Positions 41,622-51,044 of a stretch of 64,000 nucleotides of DNA are shown here, piece after piece (the first letter of the stretch is position 1; every line of letters begins with the position of its first letter). The DNA is from Candidatus Gastranaerophilales bacterium (GTDB lineage: Bacteria; Cyanobacteriota; Vampirovibrionia; Gastranaerophilales; Gastranaerophilaceae). Below the pieces are notes generated by a model that saw nothing but the letters and a program-made list of their open reading frames with translations, made no database searches and was not told the origin of the DNA. The stretch is from positions 1 to 64,000 of the forward strand of contig CALVDX010000005.1 of assembly GCA_944326425.1 (NCBI GenBank), in the 5' to 3' direction. The position numbers were made by a program, and so were the translations under genes.

Positions 41622-44600
41622 TTAATCAATAATATCTTCGCCAATTGCCCATCTGAAGCCGCCGGTTAAAGCAACACCGTTTCTGCCGCCGTTTCTAACC
41701 ATTGCTTGAAGGTAACCGATTGCACGTTCGCCATGGTGTTTTTGGATACCAATACCATATTCAACAAACGGCCTTATAGACAATCTGTTAAATGCAACAT
41801 CGTTAGCCCAGAATCGAGCGCCATCCATACATACCCAGGTCATGTTAACTGCCAAATATGGCTGCCATCCGTTTTTAAAATTATTTGCAATCAATTTTAC
41901 TCCCGGGATAATTTCGATAGCATGCAACGGATCCTGTTTAATATGAACACCGGCTGCATTATTGTGGGAATAAGCATAAATGAATGTATAAGACATCATA
42001 TAACTTGGCTGGATGATAAATTTATTATCAAATAATCTCCAGTTATATCCGGCTTTAGCAGCAACGCCGGCGCCCATCATCGGGAAGTGTTCGCTGCCGA
42101 AATCGTTATTTGCTTCAACAGCCCATCCGCCTGCATTTGCAGTAATACCGGTCCAGAAGTTTCCTTTATAAGCTGTAAATACACCGCCTGCAGCACCGCC
42201 GTTTTGCCACATATTTATACCGTTGTAATGTTGATATGCTCCGGTATAAGCACCAAATACGGCATAATTAGCATCCCAGCCTTTGCCTAATTCATAAAGT
42301 CCGCTTTCATGCCCTATTAAAGCGCCGTAAAATATGCTGTCTACGTGCGGCCCGCGTTTAAGAGGGACTTTTTCAAAGTTTGTAAATCCTCTTACAAATA
42401 CGCTTGGATAATCCTCCTGACGTTTATCGCGGTAGAAGGTATTTATTTCATCCTCAAACATATTTGCGTATCTGTTATAGTTTTTGAGGTTTTCTCTTTC
42501 ATCTTTTGTTAGTATAGAAATCATATCCATATTTGCAAAAGATTGTCTGTAAATATTATCCATTAGCAGGAACGCACCAATTTGCGCAACCGGAGTAGGG
42601 GTAACATTATCAGACGGAGTATTTATGTTATTAAATGAAAAATAAACATCATCTGCTGCATCTCCGCTTAGTCCGAGGCTTGAGCCGCTTACTTTATTAA
42701 CACTGTATTTGTAAATTTTACCTTCAAGTGTATCAACATCAGTAGTAACATTATCAACTGATAACCCGTCAATATTAGTAAACAGGATATTAGCTGAATC
42801 TTTTTCACCTTCGTTTACTAACTGCATATCAGAAATGTTAATATTGGCACCGTCTGTAATGTTAATATTGCTTGTTGTTCCGTCTCCGATATTTTCTTGT
42901 AGGAGGTTGTCCATTTTTTCATTAACAACATCTACATCGACTTTCATATCAGTATTTGAACGGAGAGCAAAACTATCTAATGCAATATTGCTTACAACGC
43001 CGTTTTGAATATCTAAAGTTCCGCCGTTCAAAACAAGATTGTTAAGGTTATGACCGGAATTATGAGATTCTACAGTTCCTAAATAATTATCATTTGTAAA
43101 TCTCATTGTACCGCCCTGAGTTGTAACTGTTGAATTAGCCACTTCTGCGTTTGCATTTGCAGTACCGTTATGAACAACCAGATTTACGTTTGATACTCTT
43201 GCGTTAAAGTTTACATTACCGGTATAGTCTGCGTTGTCATAGTTTACATTAACAACCGGAACTAAGTCTTCGTTTATGGTACTTTGTCCGCTTACTGCCC
43301 CGTTAAGGTTTATATTTCGTCCTTCATTTGAATTTAAATTTAAAACAGCTCCCGAAGTTGTAACCGGATCAGGGTCAGATGTTGTTGTTCCGACATTTAA
43401 GTATATAGTATCTGTATCAGTAACAAAATTAACATCACTGTTTTGGGCTATAACGGTTGTATTGGAACCAGTAGCGCCATATATAGCACCACCATTATTA
43501 ACGGCCGAGTTGCCGTCAAAGGTTGAATCAATGATTGTTGCATTACTACCATTATAAATAGCACCGCCCTGATTTGCAGAATTACCGCTGAAATATGAAT
43601 TTCTTACAGTTAAACTTGTATTTGATGTCGTGGTAGCAGTTGAACTGTTGTTATAAATTGCGCCGCCCTGGCCTGTTGTCACAGTACGTTCAGAGCCGCT
43701 AACCGTATAAGTATAACGTCCGCCGTTATTTGTAAATGTTGAATTTGATACTTCTGCAACCCCGGTATTATTAATAGCACCCCCGGAAATACTTGCTTTA
43801 TTGTTTGTAAATGATGAATTTTTATCGACTACTAATTGTCCGCTGTTATTAATAGCACCGCCGCTATTAGTAGTTATAACATTATCTTCATCCAGTACCA
43901 GAAGTCCGTTATTATCAAAACTGGTATTTGAAACATTTACCTGAGCATTCATTGTAGTGTTATCGCTGCATTGGTTGTTGATAGCACCGCCGGATGAACG
44001 GGCTGCGTTATTTTGGAAATTTGCTCCGTTAATATTAATTATACTTGATTGCCCCTGTGTATTTTCGGAATTATTTGAAATAGCACCGCCGCTTCCTGTG
44101 CTGGCATAATTGCTGTCAAAAGTTACATGCCTTACATCAATAGTTGCGTCTTTTTGGGAAGAGTTTGTAATACTATTATAAATTGCACCGCCTTCTAACC
44201 CTGAATTATTGCCGTTAAAAGTTGAATTACCATTAATTACAACTTCTCCTCCGTTACCATTATAAATCGCGCCGCCGTATCTTTCGGCATAATTACTATT
44301 AAAATGGGACCCGATAATTGTTAGTTCTCCTGTTGAATCGGGAGTTGATGTTGTATAACTGTTATAGATGGCGCCGCCCCGTCCGCTGTTTGAGGTATCC
44401 CAACCAGAAGCAGGTTGGGAAGACGATTCGGAGTATACATTAACTGTATTATTTTCAAATGTTGTGTTATAGATATAAGCAACTCCATTATTATTGATAG
44501 CACCGCCTTGACCTGCATGGTTATTTGAAAATGTAATTTCTTGCCCTGTTTCTGCTGCGGAGGTGCCGTTTGCGGTACATCCTATATATAGGTGTCCGGC

Positions 44601-44933
44601 ATTGTATATAACGCCGCCCATTCTTCCTATGTCAGCATTAGGTGTTCCCGGATTAACCATTGCAGCAATATTATTGAATAATACACTGTTGGTTGTCCCT
44701 ACTGTTAATGAACCGGTGTCACTTACATTGTAAATACCGCCGCCGACATTTATTGATTGATCAACAGTTTGGGCAAAATATTCAGTCTGTGTCCCATGTG
44801 TTACACCTGTATTTACAGTTTGTGTACCGGTTACGGATGTTGGATCCTGATTAACTGCAAATGCATTATTAACTGACAATGTCAACATAACAGACATTAA
44901 CAGCAGAGAAATATTTCTATAATTCTTTTTCAT
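41622..44933 (-). CDS. Autotransporter with GGAI-repeat passenger (Pmp-like)
   Basis: 1103 residues. Signal peptide (about 1-26, ending NNAFA), then a beta-helix passenger (about 30-780) with eleven GGAI(Y/N/S) motifs plus GGGIYN and GGVIYN, interleaved with FxxN segments such as FENNTVN and FNGNNSG. This is the GGAI/FxxN pattern of chlamydial polymorphic membrane proteins. After a linker, an autotransporter beta-barrel domain occupies about 840-1103 (VRGFTNFEKVPL ... LTGGFRWAIGEDIID); unlike most it does not end in a C-terminal aromatic. Surface adhesion or interaction is the likely role. The passenger is Asn/Thr/Gly-rich and its internal repeats could recombine. Confidence 0.88.
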   Translation of the reverse strand: MKKNYRNISLLLMSVMLTLSVNNAFAVNQDPTSVTGTQTVNTGVTHGTQTEYFAQTVDQSINVGGGIYNVSDTGSLTVGTTNSVLFNNIAAMVNPGTPNADIGRMGGVIYNAGHLYIGCTANGTSAAETGQEITFSNNHAGQGGAINNNGVAYIYNTTFENNTVNVYSESSSQPASGWDTSNSGRGGAIYNSYTTSTPDSTGELTIIGSHFNSNYAERYGGAIYNGNGGEVVINGNSTFNGNNSGLEGGAIYNSITNSSQKDATIDVRHVTFDSNYASTGSGGAISNNSENTQGQSSIININGANFQNNAARSSGGAINNQCSDNTTMNAQVNVSNTSFDNNGLLVLDEDNVITTNSGGAINNSGQLVVDKNSSFTNNKASISGGAINNTGVAEVSNSTFTNNGGRYTYTVSGSERTVTTGQGGAIYNNSSTATTTSNTSLTVRNSYFSGNSANQGGAIYNGSNATIIDSTFDGNSAVNNGGAIYGATGSNTTVIAQNSDVNFVTDTDTIYLNVGTTTSDPDPVTTSGAVLNLNSNEGRNINLNGAVSGQSTINEDLVPVVNVNYDNADYTGNVNFNARVSNVNLVVHNGTANANAEVANSTVTTQGGTMRFTNDNYLGTVESHNSGHNLNNLVLNGGTLDIQNGVVSNIALDSFALRSNTDMKVDVDVVNEKMDNLLQENIGDGTTSNINITDGANINISDMQLVNEGEKDSANILFTNIDGLSVDNVTTDVDTLEGKIYKYSVNKVSGSSLGLSGDAADDVYFSFNNINTPSDNVTPTPVAQIGAFLLMDNIYRQSFANMDMISILTKDERENLKNYNRYANMFEDEINTFYRDKRQEDYPSVFVRGFTNFEKVPLKRGPHVDSIFYGALIGHESGLYELGKGWDANYAVFGAYTGAYQHYNGINMWQNGGAAGGVFTAYKGNFWTGITANAGGWAVEANNDFGSEHFPMMGAGVAAKAGYNWRLFDNKFIIQPSYMMSYTFIYAYSHNNAAGVHIKQDPLHAIEIIPGVKLIANNFKNGWQPYLAVNMTWVCMDGARFWANDVAFNRLSIRPFVEYGIGIQKHHGERAIGYLQAMVRNGGRNGVALTGGFRWAIGEDIID

Positions 44934-45198
44934 CTTAACCTCTAGAGCTTTTTTTTAATTAACTAGCATAATCTATTAAAACACAAAGATAAATAAAATA
45001 GAAGCATTTTATTTAATAATTATAATATTAATAATAAAAATAAAATTAACTTGTGTGAATGTGTTTTATAAAGTAGTTTTGTGCTATTCAGGATATTTGA
45101 TAATTTATTATTAATTTTTGTTACAATTAAAGAAAATTATGCAATTTTTTATTATAAAAAGTCTTTATATAAGTGTAGGTTAAAAAGGAAGTGTAGTA

Positions 45199-45786
45199 AT
45201 GGCATCTTGTATTTATGATATTTCAAAGTCTCTCGGGTTTGGTATAAGAAACGATGCAAAAGCAATGGGAGATGGCAGCGACGCCGGAGTAAGAGGTGTT
45301 GTAGGTGCGATACAAACTGCTAATGCGGGAACTTCTATTTTTGCAGAGGTAAATAAAACCAGCCGAATTTCGCAAGTTGCAAATAATGCTGCAAAGTACG
45401 TATCAAAATCTGTTAATCCGCTTTTGTGTGTAGCCAGTGTTGCAAGAGTTGCAGCCTCTGATGATAGACCGTCCGCACTTATTGAAGAAACCTGTGCTAT
45501 GGGTGGTATGTTCGGGGTTGAAGCTTTAATGAAAAATCAGTTTAAAGAAGGAAGTCTTTTGGCTGAGTGTAGATTAGTAAAAAATTCTGTTAATAGTTTA
45601 AATAATTTTTGTGCAAATACAAGATTTTTGAATAAATTCAAAGCAGGAACGATAGGTAATGTTTTAAAAGGGCTTGGATTTATTATCGGTTCAATATCTG
45701 CGTATGCGGCAGGGCATACTATCGGAAAAAGTATAGCTGATAATACTACCAGAAAATATCAGTTTGTAACTGCAAATGTAAACTAA
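45199..45786 (+). CDS. Hypothetical protein with glycine-zipper/helical hairpins
   Basis: 195 residues from ATG 45199 (AAAGGAAG upstream). No signal peptide. Alternating amphipathic and weakly hydrophobic helices rich in Ala, Gly and Ser (SVNPLLCVASVARVAA; GNVLKGLGFIIGSISAYAAG). Three Cys in the middle. Not recognised. It lies upstream of another membrane-active-looking protein (45919) with which it may form a functional pair; composition also resembles the broken gene at 61213. Confidence 0.65.
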   Translation: MASCIYDISKSLGFGIRNDAKAMGDGSDAGVRGVVGAIQTANAGTSIFAEVNKTSRISQVANNAAKYVSKSVNPLLCVASVARVAASDDRPSALIEETCAMGGMFGVEALMKNQFKEGSLLAECRLVKNSVNSLNNFCANTRFLNKFKAGTIGNVLKGLGFIIGSISAYAAGHTIGKSIADNTTRKYQFVTANVN

Positions 45787-45837
45787 TGTAAAGTTGAATT
45801 TTTAAGGCTAAAACCTTTATTTTATAATGCTTTCGAG

Positions 45838-45866
45838 TTTTTTAAGAATATTAACTTCTTAAAAAA
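45838..45866. repeat. AT-only inverted repeat
   Basis: TTTTTTAAGAA (45838-45848) / TTCTTAAAAAA (45856-45866). May act as a weak terminator of the 45199 gene or as a protein site; no T-run follows on the plus strand. Confidence 0.45.
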
Positions 45867-45918
45867 ATTAAAGTTTTTACATTTTATGCCGTTAATCATG
45901 TAAATACGGAGAATGATT

Positions 45919-47388
45919 ATGGGAATAAATGTAAATACTTTAAGTCCGACAGATGCAAAAAAGTATTGGTATGACTATAATAACGGAAATACACAAGGAT
46001 TATCAGAGGCAGAATACCAGTCTCTTTGTACAAAATTTCGTTCATATATAGATAATTGGGAAAATGACGTTGATGAAAATGGATATACTGTAACCGAAAC
46101 TCCTGAGGAACGTCTGGATTTTGATGCAGACGATGCGGGGCTCGGATTTAATGAACAAACGGCACAGGCTGCTACGGGAACCAGTGTTGCTGTAGGTGCT
46201 GCCGCCGGTGTTTCTGCTATAACAACGGGTGCGGCATCAATGACTTCGTTTGGTACAATGGCCGGGGAAGCTGCTGCTTTAACAGAATTATATGGTGCAA
46301 ACAGTATATCTGCACAAATTGCAACTGAAACAGCTCAAAAAGCCGCTGTAAAAAACTCTGCTTCATTATTGGTAGCTGCAGCACTGCAATTTGCTACAAT
46401 GGTATGGTACAAGGTCAGTACCCCTAATAAAGATGCAGTAGAAGCTTGTACAACTGCTCAGGATGAATTATATACAGAGCAGGCAAATCTTGCAGACCAG
46501 GTTTTAACAATGGAGGAAATGCAAGAAGAAATGGAACTTTTACAAGAAGAAGCTCTTGCTGTTAATGAACAAGGGCAGGGAGAGATAGGTGATTTGGAAG
46601 GTTTATATAACTATTACTATACAAAATATAAAAATGGTACTGCTACAGATAAAGAAATAACATTAATGAAGGCTATTGGTGCTCAAATGACTGCAACACA
46701 GTCCAGTACAAATGATCAGACAGAAGGACTTAATTCCGAGATTGTTGATGTCGGTGCCGGTTATGAAGACATTACTTCAAATATAGAAACAACAAATGAG
46801 TTTACAGGATATGTTTCCGAAATAGATAAATCAACAAAAACAGCTGCAATTGCCCAAGGTTTTGTACTTGCATTATCGGCAGCTTCTGCTGCCTTTACCT
46901 GTACACAGGCGATGATTAGAGCAACGACTTTATCCGCATCAATATTTGGCGCAGCAGCAGCGGCTATGTATTACGCTGCAGCAGCATTGAGCGGTACTGC
47001 GGCGGCCTTTTTCGGTACGGAATCAGTAAAACAATTTACAGATTACAGAGGAACCGCTGAGGATACGATTGATATTAGAGAAACTACACAGGATTTATCT
47101 GCCGAAACTACTGAATTTCAAGAGGTATCAACTGAATTCTGGGAAGAAACAGTTGATGCTACGAGTGAAGAAAATCTGTTTACACTAACTCCGACTTATG
47201 CAACAAGCGGAGTTACAACCGGCGGCGCTTCCGGCGGTGAAGAGACTGATGATGTTGTTACAAAGGGATTATCGGGAGATAATACCGGCGAAACAGTTAA
47301 TCCCTTTGGTGCGTATTCTGCGGAAGAAAGCGGTGCAACAGGAAACAGTAATCCGTTTGCTGTTGATAAAGATAAAGAAAAACAATAA
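45919..47388 (+). CDS. Large protein with paired hydrophobic helices and coiled coil, translocator-like
   Basis: 489 residues from ATG 45919; ATG 45913 is rejected because GGAG (45908-45911) sits 1 nt before it and 7 nt before 45919. The order is a short acidic N-terminus, an Ala/Gly-rich helix pair (about 80-115), a hydrophobic segment (SLLVAAALQFATMVWYKV, about 148-165), and a long Gln/Glu coiled coil (about 175-300). A strongly hydrophobic Ala-rich hairpin follows (about 310-370), then an acidic, Thr/Gly-rich tail. No signal peptide. The layout resembles hydrophobic translocators of type III systems (SipB/YopB), but sequence similarity was not established. Confidence 0.65.
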   Translation: MGINVNTLSPTDAKKYWYDYNNGNTQGLSEAEYQSLCTKFRSYIDNWENDVDENGYTVTETPEERLDFDADDAGLGFNEQTAQAATGTSVAVGAAAGVSAITTGAASMTSFGTMAGEAAALTELYGANSISAQIATETAQKAAVKNSASLLVAAALQFATMVWYKVSTPNKDAVEACTTAQDELYTEQANLADQVLTMEEMQEEMELLQEEALAVNEQGQGEIGDLEGLYNYYYTKYKNGTATDKEITLMKAIGAQMTATQSSTNDQTEGLNSEIVDVGAGYEDITSNIETTNEFTGYVSEIDKSTKTAAIAQGFVLALSAASAAFTCTQAMIRATTLSASIFGAAAAAMYYAAAALSGTAAAFFGTESVKQFTDYRGTAEDTIDIRETTQDLSAETTEFQEVSTEFWEETVDATSEENLFTLTPTYATSGVTTGGASGGEETDDVVTKGLSGDNTGETVNPFGAYSAEESGATGNSNPFAVDKDKEKQ

Positions 47389-47535
47389 TAAAATATCTTT
47401 CGGAATTTAAATTTATCAGACTTATCTTTTATCGAAAATTTTTACTAATTGTTGTTATTTGTAAAATTTTTGTAATAATTTGTCAATTTTTGCTATGGAT
47501 ATATTTTATAAATCTATATAGCAAAGGAGTATGAC

Positions 47536-47721
47536 ATGGAAACTGTTAGTTTTCCAAAATTCGGGACAATAACATTACATAATACAAGTTCTTATATGAC
47601 ACAACCTTTCGGGCGTAGTATTGAAAATGTAACGGAGACATCTGAAAAGGGTGATAATCTGTCCGTTTTTTTATCGGATATGGAACTTATTCTAGATAAT
47701 GAAATAAATACTTTTGAATAA
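47536..47721 (+). CDS. Small hypothetical protein
   Basis: 61 residues, acidic, no membrane segment. Excellent ribosome-binding site (AAAGGAG 8 nt before ATG) and an AT-rich promoter region with TTTGTAAAA and TTGTCA motifs upstream (47458-47486). The N-terminal VSFPKFGTITL has the aromatic-Gly flavour of the short N-terminal motif seen in other local hypothetical proteins. Function unknown. Confidence 0.55.
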   Translation: METVSFPKFGTITLHNTSSYMTQPFGRSIENVTETSEKGDNLSVFLSDMELILDNEINTFE

Positions 47722-47750
47722 GTAGAAAATAATAATGCTGATGATGTAGT

Positions 47751-48413
47751 TTAAACAAGTCCTTCTTTTAAAGCTTTGACAGCTGCCTGTGTTCTGTCAT
47801 CTACAACGAGTTTCTGAATAATATTACAAACATGGGCCTTGGCTGTATGTTCGCTTATGGTAAGAGTTTTTGCTATCTGGCTGTTAGATTGCCCGTCAAC
47901 AACAAGTTTCAGTACTTCATATTCGCGTTGTGTTAAGTTGGAATGCCTTTCTTTAAAAACTGCTCTTGAAATTTGTCTTGAAGGAATAATCCCGCAGTTT
48001 TTCTCTCTGATAAACGGTACAACATGAGGATCCAGCCACATAGCACCCTGTTTTACTGTTTTTATAATCATCATTAAAACTTCTGTTACTATATCTTTTA
48101 AAACATAAGCGCTTGCCCCCGCTGTAAGTGAATCTGTAACCTCTTGTTCTGATATATGTGATGTCAGCATTATTACTTTTATATAGTTGTTGTGTTCCAG
48201 TATTTTTTTAGTGGCTTCTATTCCGCTCATATCAGGAAGCCCGATATCCATAAGTATTATATCCGGTTTTATTAATTTTGCTTTTTCTATTGCTTCTTTG
48301 CCGTCACGGGCTTCTGCAATAATCTGTATTTCCGGATAGTCTGTAAATAAAGATTTTATACCTATCCGCATTAGTTTTTGATCTTCAACAGAAAGTATAT
48401 TAATAGTTTGCAT
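47751..48413 (-). CDS. NarL/FixJ-family response regulator
   Basis: 220 residues. ATG 48413 follows GGAGGTAAAA; the ATG at 48425 would place the ribosome-binding site inside the gene. Receiver domain (1-120) with phospho-acceptor Asp in ILMDIGLPD (about 55) and Lys in VLKD; LuxR-type HTH at about 150-215 (LTQREYEVLKLVVDGQSNSQ... TISEHTAKAHV). No sensor kinase is nearby. Target genes unknown; the flanking surface-protein region is a candidate. Confidence 0.92.
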   Translation of the reverse strand: MQTINILSVEDQKLMRIGIKSLFTDYPEIQIIAEARDGKEAIEKAKLIKPDIILMDIGLPDMSGIEATKKILEHNNYIKVIMLTSHISEQEVTDSLTAGASAYVLKDIVTEVLMMIIKTVKQGAMWLDPHVVPFIREKNCGIIPSRQISRAVFKERHSNLTQREYEVLKLVVDGQSNSQIAKTLTISEHTAKAHVCNIIQKLVVDDRTQAAVKALKEGLV

Positions 48414-48607
48414 TTTTACCTCCATAAAAAGGGAATACCAATTTTATGGTAGTGTGCTCAATTTTTGTGTATAACCGAAAGTCTGCCATTTATTATATTA
48501 ATATTCTGTTGTTTTGAGTCTGAATTCAAACTGTTTTTAGGAATTGAATGGTAAAAATGTGAAAAATAAAGACTTGAGCCGTTTTATATCGGACAATGGA
48601 AATATGT

Positions 48608-49657
48608 TTATTTTATAAATCTTGCATAATAATCCGGCAGGACTTGTTTTAATTCAACAAGTTTAAAGTTTTTTGTCTGAGAAATATAATTTGCGGTATC
48701 TCCGTTAAAGCAGCTTATGCCGATGTTGTCGTTTAGAATTTTAGGTGCTGTAAACTGTATTATTTCATCTGCTAAGTCCTGTTTAATAATTTCACCATTT
48801 AATTTTGACCCGGCTTCTATGAATATACTCATAATACCTTTTTCGTATGTTTTTTCAAATAATTCACTAAGATTCAGCCCGTTTCCAGTTTCGCTAATGT
48901 ATGTTATTTCGACATTATCCGGAAGTTCTTTTGAGTATCTGTTTTTTAAGGAATTCACTAAATATATCTTCTCTCCGGTATTAAAAATATTTTCTGAAAA
49001 ATTTAGTTTACAGTTTCTATCCAGAATAATTTTTTTATGATGCAGCATTTGAGGATTATCGGCAATAACAGTTGCAGCAGTGGTTAATATTGAGTCAAAT
49101 TCCTGCCGGAATTTTCTTGCAAGGTTTCTTGCATTTGAAGAAGTTATCCATTTTGAATCACCGTTTGCTGCTGCGATTTTTCCATCGAGCGTTGATGCTG
49201 TTTTTAGAACAATATAAGTTTTTTTCTCTTTAATATTTTTGAAAAATATTCTGTTAAGAAACTTTCCTTCTTCTTCCAGAACTCCTTCTATTACTTCTAT
49301 ATTGTTTTGTTTGAGTTTTTCAATTCCGCCGGCGGCTTTAGGATTAGGATCTCTGTTTGCGATTACAACTCTTTTAATTCCGTATTCTATAATAAGATCG
49401 CTGCAGGGCGGAGTTTTTCCATAATGATTGCAGGGTTCAAGATTAACGACAATTGTTCCGCCCTGAGTTTGTTTTGGCGAAAGTTTTAACAATGCATCGC
49501 GTTCTGCATGGTTTTCTCCGTATTTATGGTGATACCCGTTAGATATTTCTTTACCGTATTTATTTAATACAACACATCCTACAAGAGGATTTGGAGAAGT
49601 TTTTCCCGCTCCTTTTTGCGCAAGCCGGAAGCATTTTCGCATTTCCTTTTTGTACAT
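48608..49657 (-). CDS. ribD: Bifunctional pyrimidine deaminase/reductase of riboflavin synthesis
   Basis: Second and third steps of riboflavin biosynthesis from GTP: deamination then ribose reduction. 349 residues. The N-terminal deaminase has HAERDA and PCNHYGKTPPC zinc ligands; the C-terminal reductase starts KTASTLDGKIAAANGDSKWI (about 150-170). The gene stands alone, not with ribE, ribA or ribH, which are not in the window. Confidence 0.94.
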   Translation of the reverse strand: MYKKEMRKCFRLAQKGAGKTSPNPLVGCVVLNKYGKEISNGYHHKYGENHAERDALLKLSPKQTQGGTIVVNLEPCNHYGKTPPCSDLIIEYGIKRVVIANRDPNPKAAGGIEKLKQNNIEVIEGVLEEEGKFLNRIFFKNIKEKKTYIVLKTASTLDGKIAAANGDSKWITSSNARNLARKFRQEFDSILTTAATVIADNPQMLHHKKIILDRNCKLNFSENIFNTGEKIYLVNSLKNRYSKELPDNVEITYISETGNGLNLSELFEKTYEKGIMSIFIEAGSKLNGEIIKQDLADEIIQFTAPKILNDNIGISCFNGDTANYISQTKNFKLVELKQVLPDYYARFIK

Positions 49658-49774
49658 ATTTTGATTTTATTATAAAAAGTTATTTTATTTCAACTAATTT
49701 AGATTGTGTTATTGACAGCATTGCAAAAAAGATGTATTATAAATGTTAGTTAAACCTAACAAATAAGCAAAATT

Positions 49775-50227
49775 ATGAAAGTCAATTCAGTGCAGAATTA
49801 TAGTTTTTCCAATAAAACAAAGACTCCGGTGTTTTTGGCCGGTGTTCCGAAAATTACGCCCGGAATGAAAAAAGAATATGCGGATTTAAGAGTTTTTTAT
49901 CACCATATATATGAATTTAAAAAAGGAATAAGAAACCTTATTTTAACAACAGAAAAATCTTCTTACCGTCAGCCTATTGAGCATAGATTGCAAAAGGAAA
50001 ATATTGATTATGTAATACATGATGTGGATAAAAATAAAATTAATGTATATTTTGGAGAAAAATCCTGTGTGGATGTAGTAAAAACATTTAATCCCAGATT
50101 AAATGAACTTACTCCGGAGCAGGATTTTATGCTAGGTATAATGCTTGGTTACGATCGGGTAAAACAGTGTGTCAGGTATTTGGAGTATAAAAAGAAAAAT
50201 CTGACAATAAAAAATATTAAGGAGTAG
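49775..50227 (+). CDS. Hypothetical protein with VN-x-(V/I)QN-SF N-terminal motif
   Basis: 150 residues, basic, no signal peptide. The N-terminus MKVNSVQNYSFSNKTKTPVF ends in LAG. It resembles [17 protein letters not shown] of the gene at 52054 and MELSINGRSNFKA of the gene at 62207, although the rest of the proteins differ. The body is mixed alpha/beta with a conserved-looking DYVIHDVDKNKINVYFG. No ribosome-binding site is evident. Not recognised. Confidence 0.65.
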   Translation: MKVNSVQNYSFSNKTKTPVFLAGVPKITPGMKKEYADLRVFYHHIYEFKKGIRNLILTTEKSSYRQPIEHRLQKENIDYVIHDVDKNKINVYFGEKSCVDVVKTFNPRLNELTPEQDFMLGIMLGYDRVKQCVRYLEYKKKNLTIKNIKE

Positions 50228-50296
50228 AAATCTTAATGGCGCTTTATAACTATACAAAAAAATGAAAAATGTTTACCATATTTTAGTGTGAATTCT

Positions 50297-50339
50297 CCGG
50301 GGTTAATGAAACAATGTTTCAAAAGCACCGGTTTTTTTT
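50297..50339 (+). terminator. Terminator after the 49775 gene
   Basis: CCGG...CACCGG outer stem with inner GAAAC AAT GTTTC, followed by a run of eight T. A second short hairpin TGCCC GCCC GGGCA with TTTT lies at about 50369-50387. Confidence 0.65.
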
Positions 50340-50483
50340 AGCCGCAAATGTAATAAATCTCTTTTTATTATTGCCCGCCCGGGCAGTTTTACAAATCTTT
50401 GCTTAACTCTTTGTTACAAAAACTGGAAATCATTTTTATTCTCAGCTAGAATGTTGCTTGTAGTATTTTAGAGGTATTTTGGG

Positions 50484-50984
50484 ATGAATATTAAAGAAGA
50501 TAAGATTCTATTACCGGAGGAAGTGAGAAAAATATTAAATGCAGACAATAGAGAGATTGTAGATTTGTGCAAACAAACATCAGTGCTCCCTAAGAAAAAC
50601 CGTGACGGGCAATTATATTTTTCTTTAGATGAAGTAAAAAGACTTAAGAGAGCAAAAGAAAATAAAGCTGTCGTTTCAAATGCTATTGCGGCTGCTAATG
50701 GTGATTCTCAAGTGGTTGTTAATAACCTTTTAGCTACCCTTAAAACTTTGGAAAATAATTTGACAACTTCTGTTGAAAAAGTTCTTGACGATAAACTAGA
50801 AGGGATTGACGATTTAATTATAGAGTTTGTACGCTGCAAAACAGAAAATGAAAGCCTTAAAAGCAAGATTAATGATTTAAATAAAGAAAACTTTAATCTT
50901 AAAATGGCTGTTAACAGTTTTAAACCTGTAATGTGCGGGCTTTTTATAAAAAAAGAAGATAACAATAATAATATTTTATTTTAA
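50484..50984 (+). CDS. MerR-like helix plus coiled-coil protein upstream of recA
   Basis: 166 residues. The first 60 resemble the MerR/helix-turn-helix excisionase type (ILLPEEVRKILNADNREIVD... QLYFSLDEVKRLKRAKE). A long coiled coil follows (about 75-145: LENNLTTSVEKVLDDKLEGI, KSKINDLNKENFNLK), then an Asn-rich tail. Possibly a DNA-binding structural or regulatory protein. It lies 60 bp before recA on the same strand. Family not recognised. Confidence 0.65.
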   Translation: MNIKEDKILLPEEVRKILNADNREIVDLCKQTSVLPKKNRDGQLYFSLDEVKRLKRAKENKAVVSNAIAAANGDSQVVVNNLLATLKTLENNLTTSVEKVLDDKLEGIDDLIIEFVRCKTENESLKSKINDLNKENFNLKMAVNSFKPVMCGLFIKKEDNNNNILF

Positions 50985-51044
50985 TTAGAATATAAGTATA
51001 TTTAGGAATGTGCTATCAGACTTGGAAATTTGGGGAAAATAAAA

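Noticed and set aside
41706-42035. 109-residue frame antisense to the autotransporter barrel
   Set aside because: No ribosome-binding site or domain signal; the opposite frame encodes a convincing beta-barrel.
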